16,619 bases of DNA. Source: Gammaproteobacteria bacterium (GTDB lineage: Bacteria > Pseudomonadota > Gammaproteobacteria > Steroidobacterales > Steroidobacteraceae). The translations under genes were made by a program, and so were the position numbers. Location of the stretch: positions 1-16,619 of the forward strand of contig JASHUC010000161.1 of assembly GCA_030040235.1 (NCBI GenBank), in the 5' to 3' direction. The notes below the pieces were generated by a model, which saw only the letters and a program-made list of their open reading frames with translations, was not told where the DNA came from and did not search any database. Below, piece by piece: positions 7,891 through 15,126 of this stretch (the first letter of the stretch is position 1; the number at the start of each line of letters is the position of its first letter).

Positions 7891-7997
7891 CCATTGGATT
7901 CTGCGCAGCCTACGTCGCAAATTGCAAGCGATTGTTTCGAGCTTGGCTGTATTCAAACGACGCGCCGAAAGCCGAGCGCCGGAGTGTTGAGGCATGA
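7872..7997 (+). CDS. Possible 41-codon upstream ORF overlapping the ubiE start
   Basis: ATG at 7872 opens a 41-residue frame ([19 protein letters not shown]...) whose TGA overlaps the ubiE ATG as ATGA, the usual geometry for translational coupling. No Shine-Dalgarno precedes it and its ATG is inside a hairpin. I recognise no homolog. It may equally be an untranslated ubiE leader that happens to be open. The stretch is less GC-rich than the genes around it. Confidence 0.2.
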   Translation: MSVTKAAIGFCAAYVANCKRLFRAWLYSNDAPKAERRSVEA

Positions 7998-8740
7998 CCG
8001 GGGAGCGACTCACCGATTTCGGATTCGAGCGTGTGCCGCTGCGCGAGAAGGCGCAGCGCGTGCGCGGCGTGTTCGACTCGGTTGCGGCCCGCTACGATCT
8101 GATGAACGACCTCATGTCGGGCGGACTTCACCGGCTGTGGAAGCGTTTCGCTCTGTCGCTCACGGGCCTGCGAGCGGGGCAGCGCGCGCTCGATGTGGCC
8201 GGCGGCACGGGCGATCTCGCGGAGGGCCTCGCGCGGCAGGTCGGCGGCGGTGGGCTCGTCGTGCTCGCCGACATCAACGCATCCATGCTCGATCATGGAC
8301 GCGACCGCCTGATCGATGCGGGGCACGCCGGCAACGTGTGCTGCGTGCAGGCGGACGCGGAGCATCTGCCATTTGCCGGCGGCACCTTTCATTGCGTGAC
8401 GATCGGCTTCGGTCTGCGCAACGTGACGGACAAGCCCGCCGCTCTCGCCTCCATGCATCGCGTGCTCAAACCCGGTGGACAGCTGATCGTGCTCGAGTTC
8501 TCCCATCCCGCACCCGGATTGCGCGCCCTCTACGATGCATACTCCTTCCGGGTGCTCCCGCTCCTCGGGAAACTCGTCGCCAAGGATGAGGCGAGCTACC
8601 GCTATCTCGCCGAGTCGATCCGCATGCATCCGGACCAGCAAGCGCTGCTCGCCATGATGCAGCAGGCGGGGCTCGAGGACTGCCGGTATCACAACTTGAG
8701 CGCCGGGATCGTGGCTGTGCACCGCGGCTACAAATACTAG
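7994..8740 (+). CDS. ubiE: Ubiquinone/menaquinone C-methyltransferase UbiE
   Basis: 248 aa, full length for the family. It is an SAM-dependent methyltransferase that C-methylates 2-methoxy-6-polyprenyl-1,4-benzoquinol in ubiquinone synthesis, and demethylmenaquinone where that is made. The UbiE/COQ5 signature [21 protein letters not shown] is at about 26-46. Motif [10 protein letters not shown] is at 66-74, the acidic ribose-binding residue is in ADIN (D93), QADAEHLPF follows at 119-127, and GFGLRNVTD begins at 138 with HRVLKPGG after it. The ATG follows GAGG at short spacing and overlaps the stop of a small upstream frame. Downstream, ubiJ and ubiB are the usual next genes but here lie 1.8 kb away. 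The TAG stop overlaps the namZ stop on the opposite strand. Confidence 0.95.
   Translation: MTGERLTDFGFERVPLREKAQRVRGVFDSVAARYDLMNDLMSGGLHRLWKRFALSLTGLRAGQRALDVAGGTGDLAEGLARQVGGGGLVVLADINASMLDHGRDRLIDAGHAGNVCCVQADAEHLPFAGGTFHCVTIGFGLRNVTDKPAALASMHRVLKPGGQLIVLEFSHPAPGLRALYDAYSFRVLPLLGKLVAKDEASYRYLAESIRMHPDQQALLAMMQQAGLEDCRYHNLSAGIVAVHRGYKY
8737..8740. other. Shared CTAG stop palindrome of ubiE and namZ
   Basis: The palindrome CTAG supplies TAG to ubiE on the plus strand (8738-8740) and TAG to namZ on the minus strand (8737-8739). The two genes thus overlap tail to tail by four bases, leaving no room for a terminator between them. Confidence 0.9.
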
Positions 8741-9939
8741 GGGTAGAGCATCACGGCGCGCCGCTCCTCGCGCCATGCGGTCTCATCCGGCACGGCGAGC
8801 GCGTCGAGGTCCTGAGGGCCGGCCGCCGGATCGTCGATCCAGCGGCGCAGCAGATCGCTGCCGTTGATGAGATCGAACGCGAGCCGGTCGCGCTCGTACT
8901 CGTAGGGGAAATCGCGCCACAGCTCGTACTCGGGGCGCAGCCGGCGCAGTGCCTTGAGCGCGAGGGCGACGAGCCGCCAGGGGCGAAAGGCCTCGTGGTC
9001 GTACCCCGCGTCGTCCACGTGGATCTGCAGCCCGCCGCAGAGCTCGCCCGCGTGCTTGTGGAAGGTGGGCTCGAACCAGCACTCGCGAAGACGACAGCCG
9101 CGCATCCAGTGCGGTGCGAGGGCCTGCATCTGCGCGAGCAAGGCGCGGGCGTCGAGGTGCGGCGCGCCGAGCACCTCGAGCGGACGTGTGGTGCCACGGC
9201 CTTCGGACAGCGTCGTGCCCTCGAGCATGACCGTGCCCGGATAACACCGCGCCATCGAGACCCCCGCCGCGTTCGGACTCGGGTTGACCCAGCTGCGTCC
9301 ACGCGGCCAGCCGTAACCTGGCGCGAGCGCCGCACGCCATCCGCTCATGCCGATCACGCGGCAGTCCACATCGAGGCGCAAGCGCTGCACGAACCACCGT
9401 GCCAGCTCCCCGAGCGTGAGACCGTGACGCATGGGAAGCGGCCCCGCGCCGACGAAGCTCTCCCACTCGCCTCGCAACCGCAGACCCTCGAGGGGGCGGC
9501 CCGCCGGATTCGGCCGATCGAGTACCCAGACGGACTTGCCGCGGGCTGCGGCGTCCTCGAGCACGTAACGCAGGGTCGTGACGAAGGTGTAGATGCGGCA
9601 GCCCACATCCTGCAGGTCAACGAGCAGCGTATCGAAGGTGTCGAGCATGGGCGCGGTGGGGCGGCGAACCGTCCCGTAGAGGCTGAACACGGGGATCCTG
9701 TGAACCGGGTCCTCGAAGTCCGCCGATTCCATCATGTTGTCCTGCTTGTCACCCCGCATCCCGTGCTGCGGCCCGAAAGCCGCTGTGAGGCGGATGTCCC
9801 CGCACGAGGCGAGGGCATCGAGCGAGTGGGTGAGATCCTCGGTGACTGACGCCGGATGCGCGAGCAGCGCCACGCGCCGCCCCGCGAGCGGCCTGCGCAG
9901 CCTCGGCTCCCTCAGCAGGCGGTCGATCCCGAAGCGCAT
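8737..9939 (-). CDS. namZ: Exo-beta-N-acetylmuramidase NamZ family protein (DUF1343)
   Basis: 400 aa from ATG 9939. The family releases terminal N-acetylmuramic acid from the non-reducing end of peptidoglycan glycans in cell-wall recycling, as shown for Bacillus NamZ. Family landmarks are [12 protein letters not shown] (21-32), [14 protein letters not shown] (55-68), [13 protein letters not shown] (107-119), LDRPNPAG (140-147), [12 protein letters not shown] (169-180), and an NPSPN loop. I chose MRFGIDRLL as the start because family members begin at this motif and it lies 4 bp after the upstream DOMON-like stop. ATG 9966 and ATG 10026 are in-frame alternatives that would overlap that gene; none has a good ribosome site. 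No signal peptide is visible from any of them, so a cytoplasmic location is inferred. Its stop shares CTAG with ubiE. Confidence 0.87.
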   Translation of the reverse strand: MRFGIDRLLREPRLRRPLAGRRVALLAHPASVTEDLTHSLDALASCGDIRLTAAFGPQHGMRGDKQDNMMESADFEDPVHRIPVFSLYGTVRRPTAPMLDTFDTLLVDLQDVGCRIYTFVTTLRYVLEDAAARGKSVWVLDRPNPAGRPLEGLRLRGEWESFVGAGPLPMRHGLTLGELARWFVQRLRLDVDCRVIGMSGWRAALAPGYGWPRGRSWVNPSPNAAGVSMARCYPGTVMLEGTTLSEGRGTTRPLEVLGAPHLDARALLAQMQALAPHWMRGCRLRECWFEPTFHKHAGELCGGLQIHVDDAGYDHEAFRPWRLVALALKALRRLRPEYELWRDFPYEYERDRLAFDLINGSDLLRRWIDDPAAGPQDLDALAVPDETAWREERRAVMLYP

Positions 9940-9943
9940 GGCA

Positions 9944-10510
9944 TCAGAGGTGAAGCGCAAATCCATCGGGATGATGGAAGTCGGGCTCGCCCGGTGGGTG
10001 ACGCAGGGCCCAGTGCGAGAGCGCACCGCCGGAGTCCTCGATCACCGCCGCGAGCGCGACTCGCACCGCCGCTTCATGGCGCAGGCATGCAAGCTCGACG
10101 GAGGCCTCGAGTGTCATCGATTGCTCGGTCCGCTGCGTCGTGATGCTCGGCGCCTCGGCCGGTGCGCAACCGGATGCCGATGCGGGCCCGGAAGGGTTGC
10201 GCTCACGGTAGGCGCCGAACTCGTAGCTCGCCCATTCGCCCGAGGGAGAGAAATTGAGCTCCAGATAGGAGCTCGCGGTGCCCGCTGCGATGAATGCCTC
10301 GAAGCACGTGTGACGCCACAGTCCGTCGGCCCGGCGCACCGCGCGGGGGGCCGGGATGCGCAGCCGGCTCGAATCGGCCTGAACGGTGTACCGGAGCACG
10401 AGGCGTGCGTTTGGATCGCGCGTGACACCCACCTCGATCGCCCGCACCGGCTCGCCGGGAGCGGACGGATGAGGTCTCAAGGCGAGCGTCTGGCTGCGCA
10501 GCGGGCTCAT
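9944..10510 (-). CDS. DOMON-like domain protein of unknown function
   Basis: 188 aa from ATG 10510; an in-frame ATG 18 codons upstream adds non-conserved residues. The centre reads GLWRHTCFEAFIA (63-75) then SYLELNFSPSGEWASYEF (81-98), the pattern of proteobacterial proteins annotated DOMON-like. DOMON domains are beta-sandwich sugar- or haem-binding modules; ligand and role of this soluble type are not established, and no haem ligand pair can be assigned here. There is no signal peptide or membrane segment. It is co-directional with namZ (4 bp gap to the chosen namZ start), so the two are probably one operon, consistent with a sugar-related role. Residues 106-128 are low-complexity and probably a loop. 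Confidence 0.75.
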   Translation of the reverse strand: MSPLRSQTLALRPHPSAPGEPVRAIEVGVTRDPNARLVLRYTVQADSSRLRIPAPRAVRRADGLWRHTCFEAFIAAGTASSYLELNFSPSGEWASYEFGAYRERNPSGPASASGCAPAEAPSITTQRTEQSMTLEASVELACLRHEAAVRVALAAVIEDSGGALSHWALRHPPGEPDFHHPDGFALHL

Positions 10511-10579
10511 GGGCGCATCGTATCTGCTACTGTAGGGGGCTGCACCGGCACGGCGGTCCCCCACCCCGGCTTGAAGCCC
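10511..10579. promoter_or_regulatory. Divergent promoter region between DOMON-like gene and ubiJ
   Basis: 69 bp. On the plus strand TGCTACTGT (10525-10533) is an extended -10 (TGN plus TACTGT) that could start ubiJ-ubiB about 40 nt before the ATG. The same bases read TACAGT on the minus strand, but this is only about 20 nt from the DOMON-like start. A GC-rich hairpin (GGGGG 10535-10539 with CCCCC 10558-10562, and ACCG with CGGT inside, with a 4-nt bulge) would lie in the ubiJ leader. Because ubiE is far away, ubiJ-ubiB needs a promoter here. Confidence 0.45.
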
Positions 10580-11173
10580 ATGCTCACCTCGATCGTCGAG
10601 AATGTCCTGAACCGCGGGCTGCCCCGCTCACCGCGCGCACGTGAGCTCTGCACCGGGCTCGCCGGGCGGCGCCTCGCGGTCGAGGTTCGTGACATCGCGG
10701 AGTGGCTCGTCACCTGCGACGGCCTCGCGCTCTCGATCACCCGCGCCAGCCACGCGGTGGCCGATGCGCAGGTGAGCGGCGGGCCCGCGGCGCTCCTCGC
10801 ACTCGCGAGGCGCCGCGAAGGCGGCCTCGCGGGGAGCGGGGTGCAATTGAGCGGCGATGCGGATGTCGCCGAGCGGTTCTACGAGCTCGTGCGCCTGCTG
10901 CGGCCCGATCTCGAGGAGGAGCTCGCCCTGGCGATGGGCGATGTTCCTGCCCACCAGATCGCACGCTTCGCACGCGCGGCCTTCGACTGGTGGAGCAACG
11001 CGGCCGAAACGGCCGTACGCAACCTCGCCGAGTACTTCGCGCACGAGAGCGGCGATCTGGTGTCACGCTCCGAGGGGCGACAGCTGCTCGCCGGGATCGA
11101 TGCCGTGCGCGATGACGTCGATCGGCTCGAGGCGCGCGTCGAGGCCCTCGGAAGGCGCATCGGCCCCGCATGA
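10580..11173 (+). CDS. ubiJ: Ubiquinone biosynthesis accessory factor UbiJ
   Basis: 197 aa, close to the roughly 200 aa of E. coli UbiJ. The start MLTSIVENVLNRGL matches the family's N terminus, which fixes the ATG at 10580. An SCP2-like lipid-binding region covers about residues 15-110 (LAVEVRDIAEWLVTCDGLALSI, then GVQLSGDADV). A helical C-terminal part ends in a probable coiled coil (DDVDRLEARVEALGRRI). In E. coli the protein binds ubiquinone intermediates and helps organise the soluble Ubi complex with UbiK. Position supports the call: it overlaps ubiB by ATGA. Sequence conservation in this family is low, so context carries part of the weight. Confidence 0.88.
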   Translation: MLTSIVENVLNRGLPRSPRARELCTGLAGRRLAVEVRDIAEWLVTCDGLALSITRASHAVADAQVSGGPAALLALARRREGGLAGSGVQLSGDADVAERFYELVRLLRPDLEEELALAMGDVPAHQIARFARAAFDWWSNAAETAVRNLAEYFAHESGDLVSRSEGRQLLAGIDAVRDDVDRLEARVEALGRRIGPA

Positions 11174-12813
11174 GAGTGCGCGTCCTCACGCGTCTCTTTC
11201 AGATCCAGCGCGTGCTCCTCAAACACGGGCTCGATGATCTCGTCAGCGCCACGCATCTGTACCGGCCCTTGAGGGCACTCATGCTCCTCGTTGCCGGGCT
11301 CGGCTGGCGCTGGAGCCGCCGCAAAGCGAGCCGCGCCGAGCGGCTGCGCCTCGCGCTCACGGAGCTCGGGCCGATATTCGTGAAGTTCGGCCAGGCGGTC
11401 TCCACGCGCCGCGATCTGCTGCCCGCCGACATCGCCAACGAGCTCGTGAAACTCCAGGATCAGGTGCCGCCGTTTCCCGGGACCACGGCACGCGCCATCA
11501 TCGAGCGCGCCTACGGGCGCCCGCTCACGGAGGTGTTCGCACAGTTCGACGAGACTCCGCTCGCCGCGGCCTCCATCGCGCAGGTGCATGCCGCCTTGTT
11601 GCCGAACGGCAAGGAAGTGGTCGTCAAGGTGCTGCGACCGGGGATGCGCGCGGTGATCGGGCGTGACCTCGAGGTGCTCTACGCGCTCGCGCGCCTCGCG
11701 CAGCAGTACTGGACCGAAGGCCGCCGGCTGCGCCCGATCGAGGTGGTCGGGGAGTACGAGAAGACCGTGCTCGCCGAGCTCGATCTGATGCGCGAGGCGG
11801 CCAACGCCGCGCAGCTGCGCCGCAATTTTGCAGGCTCGCAGCTGCTCTACGTGCCCGAGGTGCACTGGGACTACTGTCGCACCGACGTGATGGTGATGGA
11901 GCGCATCCACGGCATTCAGATCAGCGACATGGCGCGGCTGCGCGAGGCCGGCACCGACATCCAGAGGCTCGCGGAAAACGGGGTGCGGATCTTCTTCACC
12001 CAGGTGTTCCGCCACAACTTCTTCCACGCGGACATGCATCCCGGCAACATCTTCGTGTTGACCGAGGATCCGCGTAACCCGCGCTATGCGGCGGTGGACT
12101 TCGGCATCGTCGGCACGCTCGACCCGCGCGACCAGCGCTATCTCGCGGACAACTTCCTCGCGGTCTTCGACCGCGATTACCGGCGCGTCGCGACGCTGCA
12201 CGTGGAGTCGGGATGGGTGCCGCCGCAGACGCGGGTCGATGAGATGGAATCGGCCGTACGGACCGTCTGCGAGCCGATCTTCGATCGGCCCCTGAAGGAC
12301 ATCTCCTTCGGCGACATTCTGCTGCGGCTGTTCGAGCTCTCACGGCGCTTCAACATGGTCATCCAGCCCCAGCTCGTGCTGCTGCAGAAGACGCTGCTCA
12401 ACGTCGAGGGGCTCGGTCGCGAGCTCTATCCGGACCTCGACGTGTGGCACACCGCGAGCCCCATCCTCAGGGAATGGATGCGCGAGCGCATGAGCGGGCG
12501 GACGCTCCTCTCGGGCTTGCGATCCGAGCTCCCGGAGCTCATCGAGGCGGCGCGCTCGGTCGCTCCGCTCCTCAAAGGCGCCGCCTACCGCGCTCAGGAC
12601 GGCAGCCTGCGCATGAAGCTCGACATTCCCGAAATCGACGACCTCAAGCGCTCGTTGCTCGATTCGAGCCGGCGCCGCGAGACGGTGACCGTGGGCGCCG
12701 CCATTCTCCTCGGTGGGCTCGTGTGGCTCGCGGTGGGCCACGCCACCGACTGGCCGGGCTGGGCCATGGTCGTGATCGGGGCAGCCTGGCTGCTCGTTGC
12801 GCAGCGGCGTTGA
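11170..12813 (+). CDS. ubiB: Ubiquinone biosynthesis regulatory ATPase/kinase-like protein UbiB
   Basis: 547 aa, the usual length. It is an atypical protein-kinase-like protein of the ABC1/ADCK/COQ8 family that supports ubiquinone synthesis at the inner membrane. Diagnostic features are the KxGQ motif (KFGQ, 72-75), the alanine-rich loop AAASIAQVH (132-140) replacing the P-loop, VVVKV with K153, an ExD-type segment LAELDLMREAANA (201-213), HADMHPGN (286-293) and VDFG (309-312). Two C-terminal membrane helices (about 504-524 and 528-545) match the family anchor. The ATG overlaps the ubiJ stop as ATGA, so expression is coupled to ubiJ. The next gene, a MATE transporter, starts 111 bp downstream on the same strand, without a clear terminator between. 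Confidence 0.95.
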   Translation: MRVRVLTRLFQIQRVLLKHGLDDLVSATHLYRPLRALMLLVAGLGWRWSRRKASRAERLRLALTELGPIFVKFGQAVSTRRDLLPADIANELVKLQDQVPPFPGTTARAIIERAYGRPLTEVFAQFDETPLAAASIAQVHAALLPNGKEVVVKVLRPGMRAVIGRDLEVLYALARLAQQYWTEGRRLRPIEVVGEYEKTVLAELDLMREAANAAQLRRNFAGSQLLYVPEVHWDYCRTDVMVMERIHGIQISDMARLREAGTDIQRLAENGVRIFFTQVFRHNFFHADMHPGNIFVLTEDPRNPRYAAVDFGIVGTLDPRDQRYLADNFLAVFDRDYRRVATLHVESGWVPPQTRVDEMESAVRTVCEPIFDRPLKDISFGDILLRLFELSRRFNMVIQPQLVLLQKTLLNVEGLGRELYPDLDVWHTASPILREWMRERMSGRTLLSGLRSELPELIEAARSVAPLLKGAAYRAQDGSLRMKLDIPEIDDLKRSLLDSSRRRETVTVGAAILLGGLVWLAVGHATDWPGWAMVVIGAAWLLVAQRR

Positions 12814-12885
12814 GTGAGCCCGACCCCGCGCCGCTCGCGACGCGGCGGCAAGCGGTGCGACGCAGGCGGTGGACGGTACTGCGGC

Positions 12886-12904
12886 CTTCGGTTAGCCTCC
12901 GAAG
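12886..12904. other. Small hairpin between ubiB and the MATE gene
   Basis: CTTCGG (12886-12891) and CCGAAG (12899-12904) are perfect 6-bp arms with a 7-nt loop, ending 20 bp before the MATE ATG. No T-run follows, so it is at most a weak attenuating or leader structure. Confidence 0.2.
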
Positions 12905-12924
12905 CTCCTTCCCCGCGGTTCTCT

Positions 12925-14337
12925 ATGCACAGCTCCCGCTCCCTTACCGAAGGCTCCATCGGCCATAGACTGCTCGTCTTCGCTCTGCCCATCCTGGTCG
13001 GAAACGTCCTGCAGTCCCTCGACGGGTCGGTGAACTCGGTGTGGATCGGGCGGTATCTCGGAGAGGCCGCACTCACCGCGAGCTCGAACGCGAACACGGT
13101 GCTCTTCCTGCTGCTCGGGGCGATGTTCGGCGCCTCGATGGCGGCGACGATCCTCATCGGCCAGTACCTGGGCGCACGGCGCCTGTATGACGCCAAACGC
13201 GTCGTCGGCACGAGCACCACCTTCTCGATGGTGATCGCCATCGCGATGGGTGCTCTCGGCTTCGTGATCTGCAAGCCGATGCTCGCCGCCATGGATACAC
13301 CGCCCGAGGCGCTGCCGCTCGCCGTCGCCTACATGCGCGTGATCTTCCTGTCGCTGCCGTTTCTGGTCCTCTATATCTTCACGCAGTCCGTGCTGCGCGG
13401 CGCCGGCGACTCCAAGACGCCCCTGTATTTTTTGATGCTGAACGTCGCGCTCGATATCGGATTGAATCCGTTGCTCATCTTCGGTCTCGGGCCGGTGCCG
13501 CGGCTCGGCATCGCGGGATCGGCGCTCGCGACGCTGCTCGCGCAGGGGATCAGCCTGGTGGCGCTCATCGCTCACCTCTACCGGCGCAAGGACCCCCTGT
13601 GCCTGCACGGCGACGAGCTCAAGCTGCTGCGTGTCGACTGGTCGATCGTGTCCACCCTCATCACCAAGGGGGTGCCGATGGCGCTGCAGATGATCGTCGT
13701 CTCCCTGAGCAGCGTGCTGATGATCACGCTCGTCAACCGCTTCGGGATCGATACGACGGCAGCTTACGGCGCAGCCTTTCAGGCGTGGAATTACGTGCAG
13801 ATGCCGTCGTTCGCGATCAGCATGGCGGTCTCCTCGATGGTTGCGCAGAACATCGGGGCGAGGAAGTGGGACCGGGTCCACTCCACCGCGCGGATCGGTG
13901 TGATCTACCAGCTCGTACTGACGACTTCCCTCGTACTGCTGATCGAGCTCGCAAGCAGCTACGTCCTCGGGCTGTTCCTGCCTCCCTCGTCCTCGGCGCT
14001 GCCCACCGCCATTCACCTGTATCGCATCGGCGCCTGGAGCTTCGTCTTCTTCGGCATCGCGCTCGTCCTGTTCGGCGTCGTGCGCGCGAACGGCGCGGTG
14101 GTGGTGCCGTTGCTCATCCTGATGTTCGCGCTGCTCGGCATTCGTTTCCCGCTCGCCCTGTCGCTCATCCCGCGGTGGGGGGCGGATGCGATCTGGTGGA
14201 GCTTCCCGATCTCCTCGCTGATCGCCCTCGGCCTCGCGATGATCTATTACAAGTTCGGCGGCTGGCGCGAGGTGCGCCTGATCGACACGGAGGATGCCTC
14301 GGCCGCCGTCGTCCGTGAGCAGATCGGAGCGGGCTGA
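12925..14337 (+). CDS. MATE family multidrug/metabolite efflux transporter
   Basis: 470 aa, about twelve hydrophobic segments, a usual MATE length. The N-terminal half opens with LLVFALPILVGNVLQSLDGSVNSVWIGRYLG, the MATE pattern of a first helix with Pro followed by the substrate-cavity helix; GQYLGARR and QSVLRGAGDSKTP are also typical. The second half repeats the architecture (GVPMALQMIVVSLSSVLM, then MVAQNIGARKWDRV). Such inner-membrane antiporters export cationic drugs or metabolites using Na+ or H+; substrate and coupling ion cannot be read here. ATG 12925 is chosen because the family begins just before LTEGSIGHRLL. A GTG at 12814, adjoining the ubiB stop, would add 37 charged, unconserved residues. 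No Shine-Dalgarno is evident. It may be cotranscribed with ubiJ-ubiB. Confidence 0.92.
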   Translation: MHSSRSLTEGSIGHRLLVFALPILVGNVLQSLDGSVNSVWIGRYLGEAALTASSNANTVLFLLLGAMFGASMAATILIGQYLGARRLYDAKRVVGTSTTFSMVIAIAMGALGFVICKPMLAAMDTPPEALPLAVAYMRVIFLSLPFLVLYIFTQSVLRGAGDSKTPLYFLMLNVALDIGLNPLLIFGLGPVPRLGIAGSALATLLAQGISLVALIAHLYRRKDPLCLHGDELKLLRVDWSIVSTLITKGVPMALQMIVVSLSSVLMITLVNRFGIDTTAAYGAAFQAWNYVQMPSFAISMAVSSMVAQNIGARKWDRVHSTARIGVIYQLVLTTSLVLLIELASSYVLGLFLPPSSSALPTAIHLYRIGAWSFVFFGIALVLFGVVRANGAVVVPLLILMFALLGIRFPLALSLIPRWGADAIWWSFPISSLIALGLAMIYYKFGGWREVRLIDTEDASAAVVREQIGAG

Positions 14338-14359
14338 GCCCTGGGCCGAAGCTCAGCCC
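14331..14359. terminator. Hairpin between convergent MATE and hotdog genes
   Basis: GGGCTGAGC (14331-14339) and GCTCAGCCC (14351-14359) are perfect 9-bp arms around an 11-nt loop; the MATE stop TGA lies in the left arm. The 41-bp gap between the convergent genes otherwise holds nothing. No T-run follows on either strand, only a pyrimidine-rich stretch on the plus strand, so terminator function is likely from position but not proven. Confidence 0.4.
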
Positions 14360-14378
14360 CGGGGTCCGGTCCTTCGTC

Positions 14379-15077
14379 TCAGACCGCTCGCGGCTCGATC
14401 CACGTGGCGCGGCCGTAGCCGCAGAGCTCGCCGTTCTCGCAGAAGAGCGCCGTGCCCGCCTCGTGCGCACGACCCTTGCTCGAGATTTGCCAGCCGACCA
14501 CCACGCACTCCTCCCCGATGTGCACGCAGCGATCGAGGTGTACCGTGAGCTCTCCGAGGAGCGCAACGCGCGCATCGGTCACGGTGGCGAGCCAGCCCGG
14601 GCAGTCGAGCGCGGACCACATGAACTCGGGGCGCACCTTGCCGCCATCCGCGCGCAGCGAGTCGTCCGGCACCCAGGGTGCCGCGACGAGATCGCGGCCT
14701 GCGAGTCCGCCGGGAAAGATCCGCAGGCCGTCGCCGCGTTGACGCTGCGGGCCGCAGACGAAGCAGGTCGGAAACGGATGGTGAGCGAAGCCGACGTAGC
14801 GGCGCGAGGCTTCGATCGCCTCGAGGTAGCTCGGCGGCTTGAGCATCGGGAGCTCGGCTCGTGCCGGGCGGGTCTGCGCAACGAGATCCGCACCCTGGCG
14901 AACATCGAGCAGCCCCTCGCCACGCTCCTCAACCTCGAGCTCGACGCCGAGAGGCGGCGGCTTGATCAGACGCACGGTGACGCTTCGCTGGGCGAGCGCG
15001 GCGACCCTGCCCGAGAAGTAGCCGCCGTTTGCCGAGGCCGGCGGACCGCAGAAGCGGGGCGCGATCGTGAGCTTCAT
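14379..15077 (-). CDS. Hotdog-fold thioesterase-like protein of unknown substrate
   Basis: 232 aa, apparently two hotdog halves. The first half has FCGPPASANGGYFSGRVA (9-26), the entry helix of acyl-CoA thioesterase-like folds. The second starts after CFVCGPQRQRGDGLRIFPG (105-123) and contains FMWSALDCPGW (152-162), WQISSKGRAHEAGTALF (196-212) and GRATWIEPR. The CxxCGP...GDGLRIFPG signature marks a conserved actinobacterial and proteobacterial family without assigned function. I infer acyl-CoA or acyl-carrier thioester binding or hydrolysis, but no catalytic residue can be named with certainty. It stands alone, divergent from the aldo/keto reductase and convergent with the MATE gene. No Shine-Dalgarno precedes the ATG; a promoter appears to start transcription at or next to it. 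Confidence 0.75.
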   Translation of the reverse strand: MKLTIAPRFCGPPASANGGYFSGRVAALAQRSVTVRLIKPPPLGVELEVEERGEGLLDVRQGADLVAQTRPARAELPMLKPPSYLEAIEASRRYVGFAHHPFPTCFVCGPQRQRGDGLRIFPGGLAGRDLVAAPWVPDDSLRADGGKVRPEFMWSALDCPGWLATVTDARVALLGELTVHLDRCVHIGEECVVVGWQISSKGRAHEAGTALFCENGELCGYGRATWIEPRAV

Positions 15078-15084
15078 GCACAGG

Positions 15085-15114
15085 ATGATACGGGCGAGCA
15101 GCGTATGCTGTCAG
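15085..15114 (-). promoter_or_regulatory. Sigma70-like promoter of the hotdog gene, probably giving a leaderless mRNA
   Basis: On the minus strand CTGACA (15109-15114) and TATCAT (15085-15090) are each five of six matches to the -35 and -10 consensus, with an 18-bp spacer. Transcription would begin about seven bases below the -10, near 15077-15079. The ATG is at 15075-15077, so the transcript would have almost no leader, in line with the missing Shine-Dalgarno. Confidence 0.5.
15104..15109 (+). promoter_or_regulatory. Possible -10 box of the aldo/keto reductase gene
   Basis: TATGCT lies 17 bases upstream of the ATG on the plus strand and overlaps the spacer and -35 of the opposing hotdog promoter. 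No good -35 is visible. If used, the two divergent promoters would be mutually exclusive. Confidence 0.25.
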
Positions 15115-15126
15115 GGCGAGACTCCC

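Noticed and set aside
10879..12201. 440-codon open frame on the minus strand opposite ubiJ and ubiB
   Set aside because: It is a shadow of two overlapping, well-supported genes; no motifs and no ribosome site.
12892..14016. 374-codon open frame on the minus strand opposite the MATE gene
   Set aside because: The translation is highly charged and repetitive, the usual product of reading a membrane-protein gene in reverse.
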